Positions 38,101 through 49,412 of a DNA stretch of 64,000 nt are shown one piece after another. The notes below the pieces were generated by a model, which was not told where the DNA came from, made no database searches, and saw only the letters and a list, made by a program, of their open reading frames with translations. The translations under genes and the position numbers were made by a program. The stretch is from contig JADPYG010000001.1 of the NCBI GenBank assembly GCA_017654735.1, forward strand, positions 744,001 through 808,000, read 5' to 3'. This stretch comes from Vishniacozyma victoriae. Taxonomy: Eukaryota; Basidiomycota; Tremellomycetes; Tremellales; Bulleribasidiaceae. The stretch's first letter is position 1. Every line of letters starts with the position of its first letter.

Positions 38101-38923
38101 ATGGGACGTAAAAGGAATACAACCAAGAAGACCGGCCCAAAGCCAGCGGCTGGTACGGGCGGTTCGCTGGAGTCAAAAGCTTTTCTCGACAAGATTGGGA
38201 TCGATCCGGACGTAAGTCAGCTATGATCCGAGCAACATATACACCGACATGGCTGACGAGCAGCAGATTTTAAGGGATTGGCAGAAAGAATTTGAAGCTG
38301 AAATGGAGGCTCAACTCGAAGAGTCGTTCGCCAGATTGAGCGCAGAGTCAAGCGCGATGATACGTGATGCTTTCGAGGAGGAGGACCGGAGGAAACGACG
38401 GAGGGATGCCCTTTGGAATCGAAAGTCCATCCTCCAGGCTGCCCGAGATGAGATAGCAGGAGAGCAACCTCAATCCGATCAGCTGGCCGATGCGTTTAAA
38501 AAGGTTAGTGAAAACCCGCCAACGAAATTGTACTCATAATTCAAGGAAGTCATAAACCTCCAGTGGATCGTTGCCGAACGAGGACCTCGAGTCCAAGAGC
38601 TGCTTTCGAATCCGCAAGCTGGCGAACTCTTCACCCCCGACAACTTTAATGCCATTTTTGGTGTGCTCGATAAAGACCCAAAGGAAGTCAAGGCGGAGAT
38701 CCTCTCAGACATTTTGAGGCTCGAGGTTGCTCAAATCGGTTCATGGGGCGGGGACGTAGATAAGCCGGAGGTAAAGGCGATCAGGGACTTGATCAGAGAG
38801 CTGCTATCATTCTGGGGTCCTGGGCTAGCGAGGGAGTATTGGGACTTTGTAGTGAGTAAACCGGTGGAGTTTTACCCCATCGACGGGGAGCAGGTGGAAA
38901 GATTCAGCGATCTCCTGGAGTGA
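38101..38923 (+). CDS. array gene 3, unknown family
   Basis: Three exons (38101-38211, 38264-38503, 38546-38923) give 242 residues. The basic N-terminus MGRKRNTTKKTGPKPAAG could be a nuclear localisation or DNA/RNA-contact tail. A Glu/Arg-rich helix follows (EFEAEMEAQLEESFARLSAE, then AFEEEDRRKRRRDAL). The core in exon 3 reads QWIVAERGPRVQELLSNP, IFGVLDKDPKEVKAEILSDI, LIRELLSFWGPGLAREYWDF and ends VERFSDLLE. It is the closest relative of array gene 2. The function is unknown; I do not recognise the family outside this array. Confidence 0.72.
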
Positions 38924-39796
38924 GTTTCCCAGGCACGCTGTAGACATCCCCTTTCCGGATAGATAAGAGGCATTCCATATTGCACCGCTCAATCGTCGTC
39001 CTTGTTTATTTTTTTCCGTTGTAGTATTGCTAGCTACATGCTTGAGCAGCAGAGCTTAGCAGCGTATGAGAGGCATAGTATTTCGTTGTTGTAGTGGTGC
39101 ATGTGACTTGATGTGTCTACTGTCCAATCTCTTGATACTAAGTTGATCAGTCCAAATTCTGTTTACCAGCTGATTCTATCTATGTTCTTATCGATATAAG
39201 GGTCTTACATGGGTGTTCATTTTACAGTGAGCACATTGATAACTTTATATCGGAAGAGATACAGGTACTCGCTACAAGACTAGCTACCTGTGTATCATCT
39301 GATTCTACTACTGCCAAGGTTACTGACCAATAAACACCATATGGGCTGATTTAAGGGTAGTGACCTGTTGCTTGCTAGTGATAACCTTAATACGCCAATG
39401 TCTCATGTTGGTTGTATGGGTTCTGGCTATGCAAGCCAAACCTCTCATAGAGCGTGTCTTTTAACACATATGCACACACCTATAGTGTGCAAATATAACT
39501 TATCACCAATTGTCTGTAACGTTGCCACGACTTCTGTCCGCGTGTTGTGATCCTAGGTACATTAGTAGGAGAAAATCAGTTACGAATACCCAGTTTAAAT
39601 ACAGTATACTGCATAGGCAGAAGAAGTGTGACCGATATCCATAAAAAGCCCAACTTCCGTCAATTAGTGTATCTCCCATAGTTGGTCTGTCAGTATATGT
39701 AAATGTATAACATTGTCAGTCATTCTTGTACACATACCATGCATGTCCACAGTGCGCGGTTTTCTAGTCTTCGACCATCCTTCTCGTACCCCTCGT
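38924..39796. other. AT-richer intergenic region after the array
   Basis: About 870 bp that reads more AT-rich than its surroundings, with many stops in all frames. I looked for a fourth decayed array copy, the promoter core and transposon ends and saw none that I can support. Confidence 0.45.
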
Positions 39797-41817
39797 CTAA
39801 TGACCGTGACCATCATCCTCAGCCCTCTGCTCAGGCGCGACCGTTATACTATCATCAATCCTCAACAAACTCGTAGCAGCTTCCAAAGCACTCTTGAGCG
39901 ACTTGATTTTCGAGATGGTAGGTTCCAAAACACCCGCTTTACGATTATCGATAATCTCCCCGTTGAGTAGATCGAGTCCATAGAACATGAGTTCTCGTTT
40001 GGGGTCGGTGAGAGGAGCATTTTGAGCGGCATTGTGGTACGCTCGTAGTTTTGCTACTAGATCGGTTGAATCCTTTGCGGCGTTTAGGGAGAGGGTCTTG
40101 GGGATAGTCAAGAGTGCTGATGCGAATTCGGCAATTGCGAGCTGTTCCCTTGATCCCTGGCACGTCAGCTTGGCCCGATGTAAGAGGGGAAGAGCTTACG
40201 AGGGTGGTAGCAAAGTTCTCGAGGTAGATTGATAGAGCAGTCTCGACGGCTCCACCTCCTGGTACTACACTTCCAGATTCCAAAGTCCTCTTGACAATCG
40301 ACAAAGCATCGTGTAAAGCCCTCTCCATCTCGTCAAGCATGTAATCGTTCGCACCTCGCAAGATGATTGAACTAGAGTTGACAACCTTGGTACCCTTGAC
40401 CAAGATCAATTCATCATCACTGATCCTCTCCTGAACGACCTCTTCGGCGTGACCAAGACTGGAAGCTTCGAATGTCTCGTCACCTTCCAAGTTGGCGAGG
40501 GAAGAAACGAGGGTGGCACCGGTAGCCTTGGCGATTCGGCGTAGATCCTCTTTTCGACATCGTCGGACGGCCATTGCGCCGGCTTCGACAAACTCCTTGA
40601 GGACAAGGTCATCGATACCTTTTGTTGTGAGGATAACATTGGCACCGGTAGCCAAGATCTTTCGGACTCGCTCAAGAGTGATCTCGGATTCCCTGGTTTA
40701 TCAGCTTTCACCCTACTGTCAGGGTCGGTCAGCTTACCTCCTTCGGATGGCCTCGAGCTGCTCGGGGTCATCAATGGTGATGTGAACACCAAGGTTCATC
40801 CTCTGCTTAGCCAAGTTGATATCCAAACAAGCGATCTTGGCCCCAGTGACTCGTGTCTTCATAGCTACCATATCAGCATTGACCCTACGTTCTCGGCCAA
40901 GAGGACACACCTTGACTGGCAACAGTGCAGTTCAAAGCGTAACCTTTGACCATGAAACTCTCCCTTGCCGACTTTCCGTGTGCTTTCAAGATGTTGACGG
41001 CCTTGACGGGGTATTTCTTCTCTCCTCGTCCATTGACGGTCAAGACTGCCTGCATAGCGTCAACAGCCATAGGTGCGAATAAGTCATCGTCGCTATTCAT
41101 CAGCACCTGTAATCTGGATTGAGTAGGGGACATACGCAGAGATGATCTTGGAAGACATGGAAGTCTTTGCGACGTTGACTAGAGCTTCTCTGCCAAGTTT
41201 GTCGACTTTGGTAGACAGTTGATCAGCCATGAACCTACATGCCTCTTTGCATGCCAATCTGAACATCAGCTTTGATCCGAACGGAGGTTTCGAGCTTACC
41301 TGTATCCAGTGATGACGGTAGTGGGGTGGATCTTGTTTCGTACGAGGTCGTTGGCTCTTCTCAGTAATTCCGAAGCGAGCAATACGACCGAAGTAGTTCC
41401 ATCTCCAACTTCCTTGTCCTGTTGCGTAGCGAGAGAAACAAGGATTCGAGCCTGATCATCAGTTCTCTCTCATAGTTGACTAGAAAGAGGGCATACAGCA
41501 GGATGTGTAACTTCCAATAATGATAGAATGGTTGCTCCGTCATTGGTAATTGTCATATCACCGACATTGTCCACCAACATCTTGTCCAATCCGACGGGTC
41601 CGAGGGATGATTTGAGAATGTTGGATACTGTCTGACATGCCATAACTATTTTATCAGTATCGATTGCGCTAAAGGAACATACCATTGGCATCTCTGACTT
41701 CAGCACCACTCGTCCTCTGTCCACCGAGGAATAATCCCTATTTGTCAGCTGATTGTTACAGACACCTGCCAGCTGACTCACCGCCCTTGGGTCTCTTTGA
41801 TACATAGTAGAAGACAT
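39797..41817 (-). CDS. CCT1: chaperonin CCT subunit alpha (TCP-1)
   Basis: Alpha subunit of the cytosolic CCT/TRiC chaperonin ring, which folds actin and tubulin. It starts [12 protein letters not shown] at 41817, continues [20 protein letters not shown] across two introns, then [20 protein letters not shown] and ITNDGATIL (nucleotide-binding loop), [10 protein letters not shown] (ATP-binding), an apical domain with [20 protein letters not shown], and the C-terminal [20 protein letters not shown]. Introns are small and regular. The last ten residues include EDDGHGH. The choice of alpha rests on the N-terminal [11 protein letters not shown] and the [20 protein letters not shown] segment typical of CCT1. 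It is divergent from TIM21 with 193 bp between start codons. Confidence 0.94.
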
Positions 41818-42010
41818 TGCTATTGATGTCTATGTTATATGTAAGATGTATAGAGACTGAAAGAATTATCAAGAATTAAGGTAATTAAGCACAGACGCGA
41901 TTTCGCGTGTCAAATGAGGCGGAACCAAATTTCATATAGCTTTAGAAGGGACCTCCACCTTGACTACTCTCTGTACCACTACTAACTACTACTACGCTAT
42001 CATATAGAAG

Positions 42011-43218
42011 ATGGCTCAGAGAACCAGATTAGTCAGCTTACTAAGCTGTACACGAACACAAGCAATCACTCCAATATCAAGAGGAACAGCATGGCGAGCA
42101 TATGCTACCCATTCCGACCGAGTTTCCCCCTCAGGTTCCGGGCCAAGTACAGGCGGCCAAAACGCAACGACCGACTCGACTGCCGAACTTCTTCGCCGCT
42201 TAGAAGCAGAATCTAGGAGGCAAGGCGGATCAACTGGTTTCGGTGCTAGGGAGAGTGTAGGACCGTTCCCATTAGGTGTAGGACCTAGTGGGAGGAGGAA
42301 GATGTGGAGACCGTGGAGGGAACTTGGGGTTAGTGGAAAGTGTACGTCTCTCCCTTGAGCAGGCGGCTTGAGCTGATGAATTAGTATGGAGGACGACACA
42401 GCAGACTGGGAATTTGGCTGTCATTGTCGTTGGAGGTGGATTGTTCGTGCTCCTCACTTTTGCTTTAACTACCGAATTATTCGCTACGAATTCACCTTCC
42501 GTCCTATATTCCCAAGCAGTCGATAAAATCAGAGCAAGTGATGCTGTTCGTCCATCCTTTCTTTCGTACATCTCATACTAACGAGATAGCTCGACGCACA
42601 CTTACTACCCCCACTCAAATTCACCCACTCCCCCCATTCGTCAGCTCCAGTAAGAGGTAGTCCACCCTTACACCACGTCAACGCAAAACACCCAATATCA
42701 GGCCGGGATCATATGCTAGTAACTTTCTGGGTCCATGGAAGAGGAAAAGACGAGGCAGAACCATTAGGATGGATCAAAGGGATCTGGTTCAACGTGGAAG
42801 AGAATTTAAGATGGGTAGGGGGTTATATGGGTGTGTCGGAGCCTTATCAACCTGGTCAGACTACATCAGAGGTTGTATCGCCGGTCAAGCAGGAGGCAGA
42901 AGCATCATCAGGTGGAGGGTGGTTTAGTGGATTGGCGGGATCTTTACGTGGGGGAGTAGTGACTAGGTCAGGGGAATCGAAGAGGGGTTTACCGCCACCG
43001 GGAACGTACAAGATTGGAGAAGTCAAGGCTGAATACGTCAAGGTAGGTCAACTATATTCAAAATTTTTCTGGCTAACATTTAGAACGCATCTGGACAGTA
43101 TACACTACTGTCTCTCATCGTCGACGTACCCAATTCAAGAGCGGCGTATCCCGGGAAGGCAGTGGTCTACTGGAGTCCAGAGGCTGATACAGAAGGCTTG
43201 ATGTCTAAGCGTAGATAG
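42011..43218 (+). CDS. TIM21: TIM21, subunit of the mitochondrial TIM23 presequence translocase
   Basis: Inner-membrane protein that links TIM23 with the TOM complex and respiratory chain. Four exons (42011-42341, 42385-42545, 42590-43042, 43084-43218) give 359 residues. The N-terminus (MAQRTRLVSLLSC) is basic and Ser-rich, a mitochondrial presequence. A membrane helix follows (LAVIVVGGGLFVLLTFALT), then the TELFATNSPSVLYSQAVDKI segment. The intermembrane-space domain has PLKFTHSP, GRDHMLVTFWVHG and near the end YTLLSLIVDVPNS with a closing VVYWSPEAD. Exon 2 ends at a weak GTTCGT donor, but only it gives ASDALDAHLLPPLKF. A low-complexity region of about 70 residues with GGGWFSGLAG precedes the last exon; it makes the protein longer than yeast Tim21 (239). 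Confidence 0.88.
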
Positions 43219-43405
43219 CGATACATCCGTATGCACCTCTTGCAGAAGACCCGCATAGAATATGCAAACGTTGTCTATTCATGGACCCAAAAGATGCCTA
43301 TGGATACAATAATGCGATGTATGGGGGTCTTCCCGTGAGTATTTAAGAGACTGATTGTCCATGCTTGAAACCCAAAATCCCATTCTATAATGTTCACCTT
43401 CACCT

Positions 43406-44807
43406 TCACCTAAGCTTAGTTGCATATACCGCAAAAAGACGTTGATAGAAAGTCGATCCAGGACCCGATAACTACCATCAGCTCAAACCCTCTAGGAAAA
43501 CATACCAAGGTAACACAATCCTCTACCAATCTCTCCAAATCTTCCCTTGCATACCCATAAGCCATGAGAACAGGCATCATCGACCTCATATTAGAAGCAA
43601 GTACTTGGGAGTGTAAGCTTCCAATCTGTATTAAAGTAAATGGATCGGATTTGGAGGTAATGTATGATCCTGGAGTATTCGGTGGTGTGGGGAAAGGGAA
43701 GGCTGGCACCGTGTTAGGGTGCGCTGGGGGGATTGGAGGGGACTTACGACCTCGTACGTAACTTCGGCAGGGGATTCCTAGCTCTTGGGTATAGACTGGA
43801 GTTGCACTGTCTGTCAGCTTGGCCAAGGTTGGGCTTGTTATAGCTTACAACACGGCACTAGTGGACAGGCACGATAGGAGATTGGAAGGTAAATCGACGT
43901 CGACTACACTTCAGCTGATGGATACCGATGCACAGATTTCCTCAGCTCATTTACTCTGTTGAGCAGCGTAAGCTTCGCGAACAGCAGCATCCCACTGCCG
44001 TAGACTACGGTGCATAGGTTGTCCCGTCGTTGAGAGCTGTATGTCAGCTCCGCTCATAATAAGGCTTGAATAGCTTACATATGTAGGTTCCGATTCTGCC
44101 ATGACCAGCAATCCTCCTGCTGATAATACTCTTGCCAGACGCTCGACGAGGGTCGTGTAGTATGGTATCGAGAGGTGCATGGATTTAAGGTGGATGACGT
44201 CTACTATTCAGCTTCATTTCCTTTCCCGAAGAAGAACATACCAAAAAATCCAGATTCAAATGGCAGTGGTTGAGTTAGATCTAAGAGTCAGCTTTCAGTG
44301 AATGCGACCACTCTAGCTGAGACCTACCAACAGTCTGAAGATCCACATTCCCATGATGAGACCTAGCATTGACGAAATGTGACCAATCGATACTACTTAT
44401 CAGCTTCAACATTTATTCGGAGGTTGACATACTCAATAGCAGTAATATCCGCGAAAGGCTGAGCATTCGCTAGAGCGAAAGCAAAAGCGCCTGCTTATCA
44501 GATGACCATGTGAGATGTGAGAAGTAAACCAACCAGTCCCCTGCTGCACAGTCAACGTGAGATCTTTACAGTAATAGAAAAGACTCACAGCCCCTACATC
44601 AAGAACCCTACTCCTCCTTCCTTGTGAATGTACGTTTGCTAGCTTCTCAACTATTATTTCCGTATGCCGAGGCTCGAGGATGGTAGATTGTAGACGGTGA
44701 TTGAGCTCTAGTCTGAATTGTGGAATGAGGTAGCAGGGGAGCAGGAAGAGAAATATGATCAGCTTGCGTACAAAAAGAGAAGCGAATGATTTACCTTTCC
44801 TTTTCAT
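43406..44807 (-). CDS. SAM-dependent methyltransferase (fungal UMTA-like)
   Basis: Ten exons, all in frame, give 337 residues: 44807-44589, 44540-44534, 44490-44433, 44392-44328, 44280-44242, 44200-44079, 44036-43955, 43903-43849, 43806-43506, 43471-43406. SAM motif I reads VLDVGAGTGAFAFALA and needs a 7-nt exon (GGGACTG) to be complete. Later motifs: LPFESGFFDVIHLKSMHLSI and LARVLSAGGLLVMAESEP. The C-terminal MMPVLMAYGYAREDLERLVE and TFYQRLFAVYATK match the fungal methyltransferases related to LaeA/UMTA type. The substrate is unknown and no biosynthetic cluster surrounds it. A hydrophobic stretch at residues 15-32 (KLIIFLFLLPCYLIPQF) could be a membrane anchor, or a sign that the first exon is modelled wrongly. 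Confidence 0.78.
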
Positions 44808-45969
44808 CCATTAATGATCCTACCGAGCTAATTGAGCAACTTCTTCCACGTAATAACATCCCCTTATTACGTTGTCAACACGCGTTTCGGGGTAGGTATG
44901 ATCTGTGTGTATGCGTAAATAGGAGATGTGATGTGATGTGTTGTCGTAATGTGTGAGGGACACGAGGTATCTCTATCGTAAGTGATCGCTTGGCGATACG
45001 AAGAAAGAATAATAAAAGGTGACTCACTGAAAAGAATAAACGGAAATTAAAAGACTAGATGGTATGTCATCTCTTCTCGCTTCTCGATTTTCAGTTTTGG
45101 TGATATAGCTTTTCCCCTTCCTTTTCCTTTTCGATCACAATGACGCCCCTAGGCCCAGGGTTTCACCTGTCTATACAATCCAGCGCCTTCGATGCCCATA
45201 TCGATCGATCAAATAGACCGGTGTTTGCATACCCTGATGTCTTCAAACATATTTGTTATGGATATAGCGGAGCCGAGTGCCCTGCTTGTCTGTGTGTCTA
45301 CCTTCAATTGAGTGATGGTACCTCATGAACTGAGTCTGAGTTTAGTGATCAATGACTATTGTAAAGCACTAAAGCAGAGGATGGTTGGTGGTCACCGTAA
45401 AGGAAGGGTATAAGGGTGGTCAATGCGTTAAATTGATTAATTAGGGGCAAAACAAAGGGGATCGATCGAAACGAGTTTGTGTAAGATAAATTCCGGGCAT
45501 GTATTTGACATATCACAGGGACAGCGGGGCGTCTACTGACGCCCTCTCCGTGTTGTGGTCTTGCAGAGTTTTTCGGGACCGAGATAATTGTCTATTGGTA
45601 AAGTTGGACCTAGACTGTCTTGGTTGCCGTATCCTCCTTTGGCTCGTGCCTCTAGTGTTTCAGGTATGGGGATCGCGGGCGAGGATCGGTAGATGTCAGG
45701 TTGTGAAGTTAGGCTCTGGGAGTGTAGGGGGATTTATCGCATGACTAGCTGTCTTATGGGCGGAGTTGGTCGTCAAGGTGTTCATTTGGATTATCATGGT
45801 CAGTTATTAGAGGAACGTTGTTCCGTACCGTGCCTTGATCTACATACCAGATTAAATACACGTCATGCATATGAACAGTCGCGTCGCGAAGTTAAACCAT
45901 CAACAAAGTGTCGACCCCACCTCCACCTCTAATCCAATTGACCCGTGACTATAGTTGTTCAAGGGCACA
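44808..45969. other. intergenic region between methyltransferase and SPC98
   Basis: About 1.16 kb containing both promoters. A 62-codon frame opens at an ATG at 45140 behind a CT-rich stretch, but its product is unlike anything known and no downstream exon was found. I see no RNA gene or repeat. Confidence 0.45.
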
Positions 45970-48900
45970 ATGTCAGCCCGCCAAAGACCAGGATCACAAT
46001 CAAGTCCCCGGCCTAGACAACCACTCGAGTCCCTGATATATACTTGTCTACCAACCCTCGCTCCTCCCCGAACACGTCCAAGCTCATCAGCTTCCTCTTC
46101 CCGACCGTCCTCACATACCGAACATGGCTCAGACCCGAGAGAGGAGAAGGAGAGGCAGGATAGAGTCAAAGACTTAATGGAGTTTTGTGAAGAGATTGTG
46201 GACAGTAGGCTACCAAGTTCCGCTCCGCTTGATATTGGTACACTACCGGATACTGCCCGACGACTACTTGCTAGAAAGGGGGATGAAGATAAGGCTCTGA
46301 GGTTTAATGGATCTTGGAGTAAACTCGAAAAAGGAGTAAGCTTGCCGTCACACTGAGAAGAGCTATAGCTGATGAGCAGAAAACACTGGCTTCGCCTTTA
46401 CCTCATTTACAATTCCTCCTCGCTCTTTCCGCTCTCAATCCCACTGCTAGTTCTGGGTCAAGCTCCAAGGCGTACTCTCAACCTACCTTCGCCTCGAACC
46501 AAGATGGTCCAGTGGCCGGATCTTCTCGTACTCGACTTGATATACCTACTCCGCCAGCTGAATGGACAGGACCAGGAAAGGGGAAGAGTAAAGCTGAAGT
46601 ATTGACTGCTTGGCGTACTTCCAGATGTACGTATCCCCTACCTACCACGGTAGCGAGACTGATGTAAAGCACAACCTCCTTTTCCCCAACATCTGCTACT
46701 ACGAGATGCTCTCTACCTACTACAAGGTATCGACGGTCGATATGTCCGCTTCGCCATCCGCCCGGCAAAAGAACAAAATCCGTATCTCACAGATAAAGGC
46801 AAAAGAGGGGAAGGGATGGGTTTCCCACTAGGTAAAGAAGAACCAGTGATCGATGGGGAGGACGAAGAAGAAGTAGTAGGACTGGATTTCATGGCGGATG
46901 AACAGACTGTGAGTCGACCTTGAGGAATCTGGCTGATGGTAGGATGGACATATTTCCACACCGACACGGACGGTGATCACCCAAATATCAGAGATGGGGG
47001 TCATGTATCGTAAAGTCACTGCTTTCACCAAAAATCAGGAGAAGCGAAAGGGCATGACTGAACAGGTGAGTCATTTACCGACATCAGAGACCACGCTGAC
47101 GAGTCAGAGTCTGTGTCATTTCCTGCACCACGAGCTGTCGGAATATCACCGTCTCCTAGCCGTACTTGAAAGTCAAATGTCATTGACAGCGCCCAATACC
47201 GAGGAAAGCTCTCATACTCCTGCCGAAAGCTCCGGCCTGACCCTCTTGCGCCTAGGACTATGGACGGAGGAGATGAGGTTGAAAATGAAAATGATGGTCC
47301 AGGTCGTCGAGGATGTCAAGAGTAAGTTGAATCGTATGACTTAGGATATAAAGCTTATGAGTAGCAAATTATGGTGGAGCGCTAGTATCGAAGGTTCACG
47401 CTCATACGAGTCATGGTGATCCAATAGTTCGGGACTTCATGGAACAGGTTCTAGAAGAGGTCTGTCATCCATCTCATATTACCATATAAACCTGATGATA
47501 GGTCTCCAAACCCTTCTTTGCTACATTACAACGCTGGATCTTTTCCGGAGACCTCCGCGATCCGTTCCAAGAATTCTTTGTCCAGCTCAACCCCGAACAA
47601 TCAATCAATGGTCGATTATCGCCATATCACGCAGGAGGGGATATGGGTTTCGAAAGTGGCCTAAACAGTGGTGGGGGTGTCGATGAGGCTCATGCGGTTT
47701 GGGAGAAGAAATATGTTTTTGTCAAGGGGATGGTCCCTGGGTTTGTCAGTGAGGAGTTTGGAAAGAAGGTAGGTTCTCCTTTCTCGATCCGATATAGAGC
47801 TGATGTGTAGATCTTTTCGACTGGACGAAGTTTGAACTTTATTCGATATAGTTGTCGGGATAGCGACTGGATTGAGACTCAAGCTAAACTTGCCAATGCC
47901 GGCCGGGGTAAGCTAGCGTTCCCTGGATTCCGAGGAATAAGCTGATCCATAGCTTTGAAATATAGTGATCTCGCTGGGCTTGAACATTCCATCGACGTCG
48001 CCTACTCGATAGCTAGTCAACGACTACTAGAGACATTCTTTGATAAATTCAATCTCCTCGATCACCTTCGTGCACTCAAGTCGTACCTCATGCTAGGTGC
48101 TGGCGACTTTACCGAACACCTCATGGAAGCTTTAGCGTATGTCTGTCTCTCTCTTTCATAAATCTAGCTAATGTCCAGTCCTCGATTATCAAAACCAGCA
48201 GCAAGTCTATATAGACATCACCTAACCTCTGATTTGGAAACTGCAATTCGAGCCTCAAACGCCCAATACGATTCCCCAGATGTCTTGCGCCGCCTAGATG
48301 CCCGAGTCCTGGAATATAGTCCAGGAGAAATTGGTTGGGATTGTTTCGCACTGGAATACAAAATTGAAGCTCCGCTTAATGCTGTTCTAGACGGGAAAGC
48401 GATGGTGGAGTATGATCGATTATTCCATCATCTGTGGAGATTAAAGAGGGTTGAAAGTGCTCTGACGCAGGGATGGATGAGGGTTACTTCAAACTCGAGA
48501 TTATTCGAGGGTATCCAAAGTATGTCGCTCTATCGGCGTGGAGGAAGGAAGCTGATGCCAGATTTACGACGACCATGGCATGATTCTCGTCAATTACAAG
48601 CTCAAATGGTTCATTTCTTACGTCAACTCCAAGCATTCTGTCAATTGGAAGTAATTGAATGCTCCTGGCAATCTTTGATGGATTTCACCGATAAACGAGA
48701 AGGAGATTTGGATGCGCTCATAGCTGCACATAGGACGTATCTCGATAGGGTGGTTAGGAAAGTTTTATTACTGGGTTCTAAGCGGGATAAACAGGTAAGT
48801 CCACTCAACATCTCATAGACGTGGGATTGACAAGGTAGGAGATCGTACTAGACTACGTCAGGGAGGCTTTGGACATCTGCCTGAAGTTCAGAGATGTTAC

Positions 48901-49254
48901 TGTAAGTCAATCGCTCTTCGTCAAAACAGAGCTAATAAGCAGGATGACCTCTACGCCCACTCCCTCTCAGAGATGACCCGCCTAGACCGAACCCGCGACC
49001 AAGCCCGTGGTCTAGCCTCCTCACCAGGTGACGAATACGGTAATGACGCCAGATCAACTTCCCAATTGAATCAAATCCTAAAGAGACTGGCGGTATTGAA
49101 ATCGGATTTCAAATCTAGGATGGACTTGATTACGCAGTTGACGGCCCAACATCAGGATTTGGATATTCGTTTCTTGGCTATTCGGTTGGCATTTAATGGG
49201 TTCTGGGGTAAGAAGGAGAGGGATGGAAAGAGTCGACCTAGTCGGAAGGGGTAG
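45970..49254 (+). CDS. SPC98: gamma-tubulin complex component 3 (SPC98/GCP3)
   Basis: Subunit of the gamma-tubulin complex that nucleates microtubules at the spindle pole body. Multi-exon gene starting MSARQRPGSQSSPRP. After a disordered N-terminus come the GRIP domains: GIDGRYVRFAI, EMGVMYRKVTAF, TEQSLCHFLHHELSEYHRLL then AVLESQ, GGALVSKVHAHTSHGDPIVR, WIFSGDLRDPFQEFFV, FVKGMVPGFVSEEFGKKIFS and TGRSLNFIRYSC. GRIP2 holds DHLRALKSYLMLGAGDFTEH and ALTQGWMRV, then HFLRQLQAFCQLEVIECSW. The YRKV, ESLC-type and HSHGDP-type motifs distinguish GCP3 from GCP2. It ends FNGFWGKKERDGK then SRPSRKG. Exons were followed through the conserved motifs, but not every junction was totalled. Confidence 0.9.
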
Positions 49255-49412
49255 CGGCACTTTGGTGCCGATAGGAGATGTCAGTCATGGAGGGCTTGTG
49301 AAACGATAGACGTTCATCTCTAGGCGGGCGCTTATGACGTTGCTGTGATGATATACATTCAACGGTCCACAAGAATGAGATTAGGTATCACTACATGACT
49401 TTTTCCTTACCA

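Noticed and set aside
39000..39710. Possible relic of a transposon or a fourth array copy in the AT-richer region
   Set aside because: No terminal repeats, no promoter core and no reading matching transposon proteins or the array family could be found by eye.
45140..45328. 62-codon frame with ATG behind a CT-rich stretch
   Set aside because: Product resembles nothing known and no continuation exon was found.
45970..49254. Initial idea that the gene is GCP2/SPC97
   Set aside because: VMYRKV, EQSLCHFLHHELSEYHRLL and the HTSHGDP motif match GCP3/SPC98.
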